Assembly: GCF_002878395.1 (NCBI RefSeq)
Contig: NC_061122.1
Location: 83,051,455 to 83,115,454 of the forward strand
Source: Capsicum annuum
Lineage: Eukaryota; Streptophyta; Magnoliopsida; Solanales; Solanaceae
DNA: 64,000 nucleotides
Direction of reading: 5' to 3'
The translations under genes and the position numbers were made by a program. Numbering within the stretch: the stretch's first letter is position 1; the number at the start of each line of letters is the position of its first letter. Under the pieces are notes generated by a model. The model saw only the letters and a list, made by a program, of their open reading frames with translations, did not search any database and had not been told where the DNA came from. Below, one piece after another: positions 47,217-59,502 of this stretch.

Positions 47217-48669
47217 TTGCCTGTTTAGAACTTTAGAAGAAAAAAAAGAAGATGAAGTAGATTTATTCTTGTTTTAACCCAAAGTCAAAGGAATTACCTC
47301 TTTGTTGTTAGCCAAACCTGAACCTTGTTGGAATTTGAACTTGTAAGTCGACCTCTCTTTGTTCTCTTTCTCAATATCCATGGCCACTTAGAAGATTTCA
47401 ACCACGGTTTCAAACTTGTGAAGAGTCAAATGGGAGGATATGTCTTTGTTCAACCCAACCTTGAAGCAAATAACATCATGTTGCACATGTTCACCCCTAT
47501 GATCAAGCTTTAAGATGAGTTGCTAAAATTTGTCATAATATGCCATCACACTCTTGCTTCCTTGCCTTAGATTGTAAATCTTGGCAAGAATATCATGCCT
47601 ATATTGTTCTGGGACATACCGCTCTCTCATTACTCTTTTCAAGACTTCCCAAGTTGATGGTTGGCCACCAATCAAGACATTCCCAAACCTTTTAGTGTAA
47701 TCCCACCAAGTATTGGCATAACCCTCAAAATGTGCAATGGCATAACAACTTTTCTGCTCTTCGGTTATGTCATTCACTTGGAACAACTTTTCACAAGACG
47801 ATTCCTAAGCTAAGTACACCTCGGGATCACTTTCTCCCTTAAAGATCGGAATGCCAACCTTGATTGAATTTATACCAATGTCTCGGATTCTTGGTTGATC
47901 ACCATACCCATGCCTTGCATCTTGCCCTCGAAATCTACCATAAGGTCCCCTTTGCTCAAATCTTCCTCTCTCTTCTTCATCGACCCAATAATCACCATGA
48001 GGAACTTCATAACCTTCATAATCCCGTCTACCTTAATCCTCAATGTGAAGGTATGGGTTTCAGATTTAGGGTCCTTTGGGGGGGCGGGGGATTTGGTCTT
48101 TGGTTATTTGGAGCTTAGACTTGTGGTATTGGAGGTGGTAGATGGTAAGGTCTTTGGTCCATGGGATTTAGCATTTGGTAGGTGGTGTTTTGGGGAGGTA
48201 TTTGGTTTGTATTTGGTGGTGGAGTTTGGGTTCCAAGTCCCTCTTGTTGGACTTGGTTCATTTGGGAATGTAGTGGTCTTTGTAGGGTTCGGTTAGGAGA
48301 GGTTTGGGGTAGGTTGAGTGGCTGGTTTTTTGAAGCTCTTGGAGGATTAAGCATTTGGTGGAGAGTTTCGGGGGTAATGGTCGTGGAAGAGTTATTGTCT
48401 TGGACACTAGAGGATGCATGGTAGGGATTAGGAGTAGAAGGTTGTGAGTTCCTCCTACTTTCAACATAATCAAGACTTCCACTAAAAGTGGAAATCTCAC
48501 CCCTCATTACATCTAATTCACTCCTTATAGCATAATTTTGATTCTTTATTTCTCGACTCAAGGCCTCTATTTGGGCCATCAAAGCTCCCATAACATCATT
48601 TCCAAAAGGTTGGGAAGTAGTACCTTCGGCTTCCATGGAAAATGTACCTATGAAGTGCAAAAACAGCAA
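47217..48669 (-). pseudogene. Gag, N-terminal and capsid-like parts (CRM/Galadriel-like)
   Basis: Frame 48115-48669 is the N-terminal region. A likely start is the internal Met at about 48636 (MEAEGTTSQ), followed by a helix-forming stretch (MGALMAQIEALSREIKNQNY) and a Pro/Asn/Gln-rich linker. The capsid-like domain is at 47523-48040. DIGINSIKVGIPIFKGESDP and EVYLA are followed by a TAG in place of the usual Trp. Then come KSCYAIAHFEGYANTWWDYT and WEVLKRVMRERYVPEQYRHD (frame 47523-47786), and LRQGSKSVMAYYDKF. Plus-strand frames at 47325-48424 are antisense. One or two frameshifts join the parts. 47217-47522 is a Ser/Lys-rich linker. Confidence 0.88.
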
Positions 48670-49872
48670 GCAAACTAACCTACAAAATGAACAAACGAGT
48701 TAGTTCAAAAGCCTCACCTCACTCACACTCAACCTCACCTCACACTTGGCTTCACAAGTGTTGGAGAACTGGCAATACTTGGCAAGTTACTTAAGAGGTG
48801 AGAAACTTTGAATTGGAATGGATCTTCATTTGAAATGACCCAAAATAAGTGATGCACGAACTTGAACCAACAAAAATACTACGACTTGAAAATGAGAAAA
48901 GCACACAAAAATCGAAGACACGAAACAACGGACTCTAATCTAATTACCAAAGTAGTAGGTAATTACTAGCTTACTAATTTGGGATAGAATTGACTTATAA
49001 GAAACTAGAATAAAAAAAACTAGAAACTAGAAAAGAATCTAATTTTAGGGTCGAACTTTGGTTGAGCACAAGTGATGATGTGACACTATGTGGTTGGTGG
49101 TCACCCTTCGAAATTTTGATTTTTGTCAAAAATTATTTTCAGCTAAACACCCTTAGGAAAGAATAGAATTCAGTTTTGGGAGGGAAAATGTTCAAGTTTG
49201 AAGCCCTTTCAAGCTTCAAAATGGATGAGAAATGAATTGGTCCCCCCTAATAAATGCACTTATACTTTGTTTGTCCTCTTGTTCGCTTCTCTTTTTGAAA
49301 GAATGGGATATTCTTTGAATATGCTTTTGGACAAAAAACTTTTTCACACTCTTTCTTCCCTTTTTTGGATCAAACAAGAACCTTGAATACTCTTCTTCTC
49401 TAAGTTATGAAGATCATGGATGAACAAGATGAATATTCAAGTGTTGACCAAGTTTGACCACCTAGCAAAAGAGCTCCAAATCTGATATTTTTGTAGCCCT
49501 AGGTTCCTTATGTCAAAAAAACTTAAACCAACCACAAATCAGCCACAAATCAATCCTAAATCACCAAGACAAAAACGTGTATATCACAAAAAGCTTCAAA
49601 ACTCCATAGCCATGGTGGATCTAAGCTCAAACTCAACCAAACTTCAATCTAAAAGTAGATCTAGGCTCCCTAAATGTTAGAAAACAAGAATCTAACACAG
49701 GAAACCTTCAAAACAAAGTAAAAATTTGTAGATCTAAGACACTAAATTCGGATCTAACACTAGACACCATTTTTTCTTTTGTATTTTTTGATTTTTGACT
49801 CTATTTTGATGAGATTTTCTATATAAGAACACTAAAACCAAGATTTAGGGATGTTGGAACAACCCTAAACAA
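48670..49872 (-). mobile_element. 5' untranslated leader of the CRM/Galadriel-like element
   Basis: This 1.2-kb region lies between the primer site and the first plausible gag Met. No coding motif is seen on either strand; a short plus-strand frame at 49198-49386 is not supported. A long leader of this size may include packaging signals, but none can be recognised. Confidence 0.7.
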
Positions 49873-49887
49873 GGTTTTGATACAAAA
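49873..49887 (-). promoter_or_regulatory. tRNA-iMet-like primer-binding site of the CRM/Galadriel-like element
   Basis: On the minus strand TTTTGTATCAAAACC is close to TTTGGTATCAGAGCC, directly after the LTR end GGCTATCA. Three or four mismatches. Confidence 0.7.
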
Positions 49888-50592
49888 TGATAGCCTAAAA
49901 ACTAAGAAATCACGAAATTTGGGGTTCAACGAATAATTTCCAGCAAACACAACTAAAGAAAACAACACACAAAGAAAGGGGGAGAAGGTGAAGATTGCAT
50001 AAGATGAAAAGATAGTAAAGTGACCCTCACTTCCACAAGAGAATAGCCCTAGAAGGTGTATCAAACCTTCAAACAAACATCCCCATGTAAGTTCAAACCA
50101 CTCTCTTAGGTGACCCAAAGGAAACACTCTTCCCTAAGCACACCTTTCTTGCCAATTATCGAAGACAAATGAAAACCCTGACTTTCAAGTGTTCAAGGAC
50201 CAATTTTTAGATTCTACTCTCTCTCTACAAAGCTAAAACTACAATATAGAAGTTGGTTCAATATCGTCAAAAGTCTAATGAAAAGAGAAGTAAAATGCCT
50301 ATTTATACTATTACATGAATAAAGACTCAAATGCCCTTAATGAGGCCCTAAAAGAGGCGCCTCTTGAGTGTGGACTTTAAGTGTGAAAAGTCCACCAAGC
50401 CCCTCCCAATAGACGCCCATGAGGTGTAGAAGAGTAGTTCTTTCAATGCACTTCTTCAAAAATCAGCAAGTAACCTCCTTTGGTCGGATGCATTACACCT
50501 TCACACGCGTTCAATTGTATGGACAATGATTGAAGTTGTTCCAATTCCTTGGCTTGGCTACATGCAAAGGTCTTGAGGACTTAGCACTTGCA
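49888..50592 (-). mobile_element. 5' LTR (705 bp) of the CRM/Galadriel-like chromovirus
   Basis: This is the partner of 42944-43648: same length, ends TGATAGCC and GCACTTGCA on the plus strand. The TATA box is at 50299-50308 (minus). The whole element spans 7.65 kb. In this LTR the pol-tail codon that is a stop in the 3' LTR is still CAA. To the right it abuts a truncated Athila/Tat-like LTR. Confidence 0.92.
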
Positions 50593-52030
50593 TCGCACTT
50601 CCACTCTGAAGATTATACGGTCGCTGCCAAATATAGTAACCCAATAAAGGTTATGGTCGTATCCCAAGGGAATACGTGGAACTGTGGCTCTCACCTGTTT
50701 TAATAAATGGGTGGAACTTGAAAACTAACTAGGGGGTTTAGAGTAGAAATATAAAAAAAAAGTGGAGAATATGTCATCTATTGTAATCAGTCGTAAGTGA
50801 ACACTAGGGTTGTGTTCCCCCTGGTTTCTCAACTTCGTAGGTTTATCGTGCTTTGTTGAACCAACTCGATACCTTGTATATAAAATTGATATGTTATGTA
50901 CCTTCTACAGTCTTTTGGACGAGAAGAAGGATTTCACCCTTTACCGTTTAAGTGTCAGGAAGTCGCCTTACTAACCCTTATATTGATCCCAGTTGACTAT
51001 TAACTTTTGATTCTCTAGTTATTAGATAAAATCTAACCATTTTACTTAGATAAAACCTAGTAGAATGGATTGATAGTTAAACTCCAAATTACTATTGTCA
51101 TTATCTTTTTCGAGTCACTACTCTTATTTTGTTGTAAATAGCAATAATCTAGGCAGGATTCTAACGTGTGCACCCCTTAAGAAAAATATTAACGTGAAGA
51201 TAACACAATGTATGCATGGATGTCAGTTCAGAATGACAATATCAATTCCCCTACTTCATCAATCCGTTGAGGTTTCCATAATCTTAGCTAAGGGTTTTTA
51301 GCGGCTCACAATTGTGAAGTAATCAAAAACTTTCTTGATTGAATGCATAAGTTGAAACTACAATAATCAAAAGTAAAAAAACTCAAAACCGTAATAGAAA
51401 TAATCAACTAAAATCAATACAAGAGAATTCCAAGACTAGAATTGAATCTCGGAATCAAAATGTGTTTGTAAGTATCAAGAGTGAGTAAGTTCTACTAAAA
51501 GAAACATAAAGGGTATTTATAATGCATGAGGAAACCCTATAACCAAAGCCCAAACATAATAAAAGAAAAAAAAGTCGGTGTCTACTTGTGGTCACCACAT
51601 GCCACTTGGCCTTGGGCGCATGTGGTACATGCAACCTGTAAAATGGGCGCATGTGCCCGAACCAAAAGTTCCTATAGGTTAGCTCTCGGTCTTTTGGACT
51701 TCTAACACATTCTTTTCCCACATTCGGTCCACATGTGCAACATGAGGTCCGCATATTGACTTAACATATGCCGAAAGTTATTTTTGTAGCCCTTCTTTAA
51801 TTCCTGCACATGGTTTGGTTACCAACAATCCAAAAAGTGTCCCGAACATCAACAATTGCTCCCATAAGTGGACAAATACATTTTTTCATCTTTTTCATTA
51901 ACTTAGCATCCAAAATATGAATTCCTACAAAACATACCCAAAATGCATCATATCTAACAAAACAATCTCAGAAACATGCATATTTTCATAGTTTTAAACA
52001 TCAAAAGTTTTATATTTCTATAGCACATCA
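50593..52030 (-). mobile_element. Athila/Tat-like LTR on the minus strand (element H)
   Basis: The minus-strand start is TGATGTGCTATAG at 52030, directly after a purine tract (TAAGTTTAGGGTGT). Near its other end is the block GGTCGTATCCCAAGGGAATACG, typical of the end of LTRs in this group, then GGTCGCTGCC. Length is about 1.44 kb, and the left edge is cut at the CRM-like LTR. Frames at 51095-51301 and 51455-51754 are chance. Confidence 0.7.
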
Positions 52031-53637
52031 ACACCCTAAACTTAGAACGTTTCCATGTCCTCAGGATACAAAACATTACAAAACTAAACACTATGCTTAA
52101 CTAGGAGAGTCTGACCTATTCAAGGCAGTTAGTCAATACTTTAAGATTAAAACACAACACCCCCTCCTATCTCAATTTTCAAAACCAATTGTACATTAAC
52201 ATGAATCACAAAAATATGACACAATGGGATCTAGGCATGTCATTACATTAGCAACATACAACCTGCATTTGTACAAGTTATAGTACTGAAAACAAGAAAG
52301 CAACTAGCAATATGAATTATGTTCCCTCATAAGAAAGATATCCTATTCACTCATCTAAAATAATGCATGTCAATAAAGGATAGTCAAGAGACACACACTC
52401 ACAAGAAAAGTTCCAATCAATGTGCGTAAAATACCATAAACTTGCCCTTATTTTCTTTACCTTAACATTCAGATAGTCAAGTTAGGATCACTACAGGACT
52501 TTTGTCGACCTGTAATGCAGGCTTGGGGGCTGGTATGGTACATATGGTCATATCAAGTGACTAATCCTCCTTGGCACTACACTAAACTTGGGGTTTCACT
52601 TACTAGCCAATTTTATTTTTATTCCACCCTTATTTCTCTTTTTTGTATTCTTTATTGCATATTCAGGGTTGGTGTGGTCTTTTATTTTTTCTATTTTAAT
52701 TTCTCCCAATTTTTTTCTTTTTTTTCTTTTTCTTTTCTTTTTCTACCACACCCAGCTCTACTAACTTTTTTTTTACTTTACCCTTCTACATACCCACTTT
52801 ATCTCATGCACCCCTATGGTAGCCACCCACAACTTAGGCAATTTGCCTGTGTTGCGGTGCACAATGTCCATGGAGGACTAAGGCCAAAAGAGGTTCAATG
52901 TAACACAAATGACAAGGTGGAAGGTAAAATAAGGAAAATAGGCTATAAGGTTCAAAATGAGGATCAAGGGATACTATTTCACGTAGGGAAGGTCATTTAG
53001 GCTACAAGTTGACTAAAATAAGAAATGGCCTATGATTCTTTCGTAACCTACTATCCTTCAACCTAGGCAAGACTAACTAGGTAAGTTCTGAATTCAATAC
53101 ACAAAGGGATCTAAGTAGCATCTCACACATGCATAGCGCAGAGTCAATATTACGAACTACTACTTATCTGGTTCATGCAACTTTTAGCAAGTGATTATCA
53201 TGTCCCTAATCTTAGTTCCATAACTAGATGGAACAAAACATATACCTAATCCATCAAAACATGACTACTGCCCTAAATACTTACAAATCTCCAATTACAT
53301 AAAAACACATCATAATATGGAACAAAACACAATATGATATAAATTAACCTAGACATGCCGATTCTCCAACCATACCATGGCCGATAGAAAAATAAGCAAA
53401 ACAACAAAAACATACGGCGGCTATGGTGTAACCCACCCACAACTAAAAAATTATGCACTGTCCTTAATGTATAAAAATAATACAAACAAAGAAATGTGAG
53501 TACATACCTAGGACAGACAAAGCATATGTGTCATGAGTATCCCTAGATGGGGGTATATCAGTAGATGGAGGCTGTAGTGGTGGCGATTTATTACTGGAAG
53601 ATGCACCTATTGCTATCGTATCATGCCTCTACATCTC
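52031..53637 (-). mobile_element. 3' internal region of element H
   Basis: This is non-coding sequence expected between pol and the 3' LTR of an Athila/Tat element in the minus orientation. A T-rich tract (52670-52760) is present, and the segment GGTGCACAATGTCCATGGAG near 52856 was noted. The plus-strand frame 52515-53000 (161 codons, hydrophobic because of the T-rich run) and the minus-strand frame 53273-53485 show no domain. There is no pol. Confidence 0.55.
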
Positions 53638-54072
53638 TGATGAGTGGTGATTTTACCACTCAATTGTACTCATTATTTAGGAACATTGCCTTGATATGAA
53701 TGAATAAATAAGACATATTCGTGAGTCAATGCCTAATATCCACTCTTTTTAGGTATAGAGTTAAGGAGATAAAGAGATGTGGATCGGAGCTCAAAATGAT
53801 CAAAAAGGGAGCAAGAAAGTGCAGATAAAGACTTGGATCAGCAAAGCCTCAGGTACTACATTTGTAGTCCACTGATCGCGATCGGGGTAGTCAAGCAAAA
53901 GTCTTTAAATCGCGATCATAGATGTTATTCATGGTTGCATAACCACGGTGGCAGCTAGACCTGTGAGATCACGGTCTAGAGGAGGATTTCAGCCCAAGGG
54001 TAAAATGTAATTGCACGTGCTGATCCTAATTTGACAAAAGTGACTCAAACCCTATCATTATGGGAGAATTCC
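53638..54072 (+). mobile_element. 5' fragment of a plus-strand Athila/Tat-like LTR (family G, truncated)
   Basis: It starts TGATGAGTGGTGATTTTACC and matches 60099-60534 along its whole length: AAGAGATGTGGAT, CAAAAAGGGAGC, the palindrome GATCGCGATC at 53874-53883, and ATTATGGGAGAATTCC at the end. Homology stops after GAATTCC, where the family A LTR takes over with CCTTATGTG. About 1 kb of the LTR is missing. Confidence 0.85.
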
Positions 54073-54479
54073 TTATGTGGGCTATTTAGTGGCCTTGAAA
54101 TTATACTTTAGGTAGAGTTGATATAATTTCTCATCTTCTATGTTGAATTCCTATCTTAGGGATAATCAAGGCTTACGTCCCATCTAGAAGTCAATTTAGA
54201 AACCTTAGCCTAATAAAAGGTAGAAATTTCCTAAATATGGAATTTGAGGATGAGAAGTGGGTTCCTCGGCCCACCTTAGCCAAAGATTTACGTTAGCCTT
54301 GTGGACTTATTTATGCATATGAAACATAGTTGAGGCTATTTAGCCTCTAGTATGAGGTAACTTTGTGACTGGTGAATGATTATTGGTTTTCCTAAATATG
54401 ATTAGTGGGTTATAACTATGATATGGATTTTGGATTGGATTTATGATCTATTCTACCGATATTCTTAATAATATAGGCA

Positions 54480-54860
54480 AAGACAAAATTTTGATATGTG
54501 GCCTATAGATATGGGATTCCTTATAGACATGGCATTCCTTGTAAATATGATATGGCTTATAGATATAATGTCGCCTATAGATGTGATATGTCTTATAGAG
54601 AAAAGGTGGTCTGTAGATATGATATTCCTTATAGATATAATATGGCTTATATATGTGACATGCCTCACAGATGTGATTTATGGCCTATAGCTAAAATATG
54701 CCTTATAGGTATGATTTATAGCCTTTGGATATGATATGCCTTATAGATGCAATATGACTTATATATATATGATATGCCTCATAGATATGATATGGCTTAT
54801 AGATATGAGATGGATTATAGATATGTGATGGCTTATGGATATGATTATTGATATAGGTTT
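54480..54860. repeat. 18-bp-unit tandem array (family A LTR, 3' copy)
   Basis: Around twenty imperfect copies of a unit near GATATGATATGGCTTATA. The codon-multiple unit length produces overlapping open frames on both strands with six-residue periodicity (for example MAYRYG/IPYRHG); these are not genes. Confidence 0.88.
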
Positions 54861-55499
54861 TGGATATATATGTAGGCCTTAGGCCATGATTATTGTTGTA
54901 ATTATTTCGGACACATTATTGGGCCCAAAATAGTGTTATGATATCAGTTGGACAGCCAAGGAGTGTTCATCCTTGTAAAGGATGTGGCTGTAGTTTATAC
55001 TTATATTGATGGTTATAGTTTCATTATTTGAATACCGGTGATGGAATGCATACATCTGGTACATTCATAATCATTAAATCGGTAAATGACATAATTCAAA
55101 CTAAAATTATATTTTATTACTATTATTTCTTAATATGGGGTTTAAGCCCACCTTTCACCTTACAATGGACTTCTTCATACCAATAATTGCACCATCATAA
55201 TGAATAACCTATATGTAAAGTGATTTGGATAAAATGATGTTTTAAAGATTTGACCAAGATAGATCCCAGTCTATGATTCTGATATTACTATTTACTTTGG
55301 TCATAAGAAATTCTGACCTTTTCAAAACTTTTATAATGATTTAGTCCCAACGTATACCACTAGCAATAAATTTATAGATTTACACTCTTTTAGCCATGGC
55401 CTAAGTCCTTGAACCTATTACATATCTATATACACATCTCTCCGATATGGGATGGTGGAGGAGGAGGATGGTATTAATGATATTAACTCTGAGTAAAAC

Positions 55500-55800
55500 C
55501 CGATGATAGATAATAGTATTAATGTTATATGTATATGTGTGTTGATAATATATATTTATGCCCAGAAAGGCTAGACAATGATTATGATGATATGCTTATA
55601 TACCCAGCAAAGACGGAGAATGATTGTGATGATAAGCTTATATACTCAGCAAGGCGAAGGATGATTGTGCTTATATATTTATATAACCGGCAAGGCTGGA
55701 GGATGATTATGATGATATGCTAATATAACCAGCAAAGTTGAAAGATAATTATGATGATTTGCTTATATTCTGGGCAAGGCCAGAGGATTATATGCAGCTA
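55500..55800. repeat. About 42-bp-unit tandem array (family A LTR, 3' copy)
   Basis: Imperfect copies contain GATTATGATGATATGCTTAT and CCAGCAAGGC. Homologous to 39060-39360. Confidence 0.8.
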
Positions 55801-56586
55801 TTATTATGTAGCTATGTTATTATAGTATTCCCTCCCTTCCTTCATTATTCAGATTTTATAATCACTCCTTGGTGTTGTATACTATTATATATCTTTCTTT
55901 TGCACTTTTATTTATATATTTACGGGTGATATATGGTATAGTGTTGAGATTCCTGAGTATGATTGTAATAGGATAGTTCATTCTTAATACTACCTTATCT
56001 TTATTATGTTAATTCTTAGATATAGGTAGGATATCTTTCCCTGACTATCTCATTAGCTTTATTATGTGGTCTCTAAATATTTGGGTTAAGACTATTTTTG
56101 TTTATATTTTTATAGATATCTGCATTATCTTTGGAGCTCAATCTGTAGTTGCCTTCTGAGTACCACATATTTGGTACTCATACTATACTTTTACAACCAG
56201 CAGATCATTGTATGGCTTATCGCCGGTGTTTGTGAGAGTCGTGCGGAGCAGCCATGGTTTGGAGACATAGAGTGAGCTCCTGATGTTTTAAGTAATACTT
56301 TCCTCCCTCTTATGCACTAGACTAGTCTCTATGTTGTATTCAGAGATGGTTGTATTAGTATGTTCATTTAGTACCTCATTTGTATCCTTCTTATGTTAAA
56401 AGCTCTTGTGCTAATTTCACCAGGTTTTGGGTTTATCTTATATATGTTAGTCTTTTACTACAATAATTCCTCATTCTTTCCTTTATTTTTTTGGTAGTCC
56501 ATTCTAGTAGTTCCAGACTACGGGGTTGGATTTCCTACTTGGGTTAGAGTAGGCACCATCATGATCTAAGAAATTGGGTCATGATA

Positions 56587-57123
56587 AAACTATTTCTGCC
56601 AACTCTAGATCATGAGTCTGGTAACTTTTCTCATAAGTCTTAAGTTGTCTAGAGGAATATGCTATAACATTTCCCTATTGTATCAACACAAAACCATCTC
56701 TAACTTTATAAGCATCACATTAAACCACAAAACCATTTGATCCCTTTAGTAGAGCAATTAGAGCGGTAGTGAGTCAAGTCTTTAACTCCTAAAATATTTT
56801 ATTGCAAGATTTGACCACTAGAATATGACTTTCTTCTGAGTCAACCTGGGCATGTGATAAGCAATAAAGGAAAATCCCTTAATAAACCATCTGTAGTAAT
56901 TGGTAAAACCCAAGAAACTCTTGCTATCTGCTGGAGATATGGGTCTAGGACATTCTCTCGCTGCTTTTGTGTTTTGAGGATCAACTAGAATGCCTTCGCT
57001 GGAGATAATATTACCAATGAATGATACTAATCTTAACCAAAATTCACACTTTTTACATTTTGTGAATAGCTGGCGATCCTTGAGAGTGTTCAAGACAATC
57101 CTCAAATGATTTGTGGTTTATCC
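56587..57123 (-). pseudogene. Tekay/Del-like pol: RT end and RNase H start (element F, 5' half)
   Basis: On the minus strand the frame 56818-57105 reads IVLNTLKDRQLFTKCKKCEF, SFIGNIISSEGILVDPQNTK, and FLGFTNYYRWFIKGFSFIAY, the RT thumb/connection. RNase H follows: CDAYKVRDGFVLIQ, IAYSSRQLKTYEKSY, and HDLELAEIV just at the LTR border (56587). The next expected residues (the FALKIWRHYLYG region) are found, decayed, at 36160-36184 on the other side of the 20.4-kb insertion. At 57123 the RT is cut by LTR B; the rest of RT, protease and gag are not in the window. Confidence 0.85.
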
Positions 57124-59502
57124 TATCATGACCCAATTAAGAGTCATGATGGCACCTACTCAATACCACCAATAGCTAAGCCGAACCATAGCCTGGAGCT
57201 AAAATCAATGGGCTAACTTGGTGGAAAATGGCGTAAAAGCTGAAAATTAACATTTAATGAGTTAAAACAACAATAAAGCAGTCATAACAGTCAATATATA
57301 GATAAAAGGGTCAACAACCATCCCATAACTCAGTAATATCAGTACAAGAGCTACTAAAATAAACCATAAGTACCAAATAACAAAATACAATTTGTCTCGA
57401 GAATGAAAGACTAGACAAGGATAAATAGAAGGAAAAAGGGTAACTCTGACTCCAAGCGCTCACCCCAACCTTTGAAATCAACCCTACACAAGCATCGAAT
57501 CAGCAATGGCTACTAGTACTCGGATCTGCACCAAAAAGGTATAGAAATGTAGAATAAATATCAAATCCATGGGTACTCAGTAGGCATCATCAACCAGCTG
57601 AGCTAAATCATAATATAAATACGATAAGATACAAGATTAAGTAAACTAAGTCATGGAAAAGGGAAAACCTAAAAATAAACTCCAACACTCCGGTACATCA
57701 ATAAATAAAGACAAATGAACTAGTAATGCAAGGATCACACAGCTATAACTACAAGATTGGGAACATAAACCAATACGTACAGAAAAGAAAATAACCCAAC
57801 ACAGACCTCCATAAGCCTGGTGGATACAATCAAGGAAAATAAATAACCTGAATAACCACAATTTTCCAATTGCCATGCCATAACAAGAATCCATCCAAAC
57901 TATGTCATTTCATAATTAAATCCAAAAATGTCAGACTTCAACAGAAACTTAACAGTACCATCATTCATCAGACTTGAATTGAAACTCATATTATTAACAT
58001 CATTATCATATGCCAGACTTGAACAAAAATCATATGTCATTAGACCATATGAATAAACCATATAAATAAGGCAATTATAATCTATATCCCTAAGTCACCA
58101 TAATTATTCATTAAAACTTACCCAAAATTAGCATTAACTCTCAGGAACCAAACTAGCATAATCAATAAACATATAATCTCTTTGAAGTCCCAAAATAATC
58201 ATTAATAAGGGTATATCATGCATAAATAAGTCTATAAAAGCTAACACAAATCTTGGCCTAAAATGGGACGGAGGGGCCCACTTCTAATTCTTGAAATCCA
58301 TTTTTGGCAAATTCTACCTCAAACTAGGATAAGGTATCTAAACTCATTTCTAGAAGTTAATTAAGGCATAAATATCCCTAAGATAACAATTTACACTAAA
58401 CATAAGAAACTAAGTCAATTACGCCTAATTATGATTTCAAGCTAGCCTAAGTAGTCCAGTTAACCAAAATATTATCAATATTACTTCCAACACCTAAATT
58501 TCATCCCATATCTAGCATAATATCATAATCATACTATGAAATTGCTCAATCGATAAGGAGGGTAAACCTAGCTTGCCTAGATGACCAAAAAAAGCCCAAA
58601 AATATCTATTAAACCACCAATTCCTATTTTTGAGAAACTTCCACAAGGTGCCACACTATCAAAATCACAATCTACTCATCAAAATAAGAATAATGGTACC
58701 ATATTACACTATTGTGCATCGGGTCCAAAATTATATAATAATCCTATGTGGGGTCCATTTACGGGAGCATACTTTCAAAACCAACACAACGTCGATCTAG
58801 GCTCAAGGAGAATTTACCCTCAAAATGGCTTAATTTTGAGCTCTAACTATGCTACAATCAAGTCACCAAGATTATAGGGATTTAGAAAAATATGAAGGAA
58901 TTAACCATGAACTTATTGTAAGCTTGCCACAAATTCGATGAAGAATCACGAAAATTTATTATACCAAAGCACTACAATCACCCACAATTGATTCTCCTAT
59001 GTTTTCCTAATTTTTTGGGGTTCACAATTCTAGAGAATGGGTGAAAATGGTGAAAATTGAGCTAAATAAGGTATTTATACCCTTTCTAGGCCCACAGATG
59101 TCGCTTAAATGGACATCGCATTGCTCTAGAGAATATTGCTTAAGTGACCAGATGTCACATTCGCGACTCTAGCAGCCTCTGCATTTATTGCATAAGCAAT
59201 GTTGGTATCGCTTAAGAAGCATTCAATTACGCGATAAGTGCTATGCTTATATGTTACTAGTGGACCAAGCCAAGTTATTTAAGTAAAAAGCTGATCACGT
59301 ATGCAATGCACTAGAAACTAGCACAATCCTCTACTAACCTCTTGGAATTCATATGGAATCTTGTATATGCAAATAAACTCTACTACCTTGTCAAATTTGT
59401 ATTTCAAAGATAATGGTGTAGTCAAAATTTCCATCTGAGATTTTACTGACAAAAAGTAAGTCCCATACCAACTTGCTATTTTTCTTAACTTTAGACCAAT
59501 AG
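57124..59502 (-). mobile_element. Minus-strand LTR, family B, copy 1 (start missing)
   Basis: On the plus strand it starts TATCATGACCCAATT, the complement of the usual family end AATTGGGTCATGATA, so the minus strand is the sense. It is aligned over about 1.9 kb with 61609-63522 at more than 90% by eye, and homology ends at CCAATAG (59502). No primer site is present; instead RT of element F is adjacent. The TATA box is at 59071-59080 (minus), with a GCGAT-rich block next to it at 59090-59240. Frames at 57646-57894 and 58581-58877 are not genes. Confidence 0.8.
59071..59080 (-). promoter_or_regulatory. TATA box of LTR B, copy 1
   Basis: On the minus strand GTATAAATAC. The second copy has the same sequence at 63091-63100. 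In the sense direction it is preceded by a block with GCGA/TCGC words. Confidence 0.65.

Larger units (their letters stand above)
54073..56586 (+). mobile_element. 3' LTR of the family A element, 5'-truncated
   Basis: It is homologous to 37641-40703, from CCTTATGTG to the end ATTGGGTCATGATA. It contains the 18-bp array (54480-54860) and the 42-bp array (55500-55800), but lacks the roughly 540 bp found at 39360-39915. Frames at 54465-54734 and 55529-55929 come from the arrays. The far side returns to minus-strand RNase H of element F, so this is the right-hand LTR of the same insertion as 36187. Identity to the left LTR looks only about 80-85%. Confidence 0.78.

Noticed and set aside
47325..48500. 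Several plus- and minus-strand frames of 60-133 codons
   Set aside because: Shadows of the gag gene, which is readable on the minus strand in this stretch.
52515..53000. 161-codon hydrophobic frame
   Set aside because: It comes from a T-rich low-complexity tract in the non-coding 3' region of an Athila/Tat-like element; no signal peptide-plus-domain layout, no conserved motif.
54465..54734. Overlapping small repeat proteins on both strands
   Set aside because: Artefact of the 18-bp tandem array.
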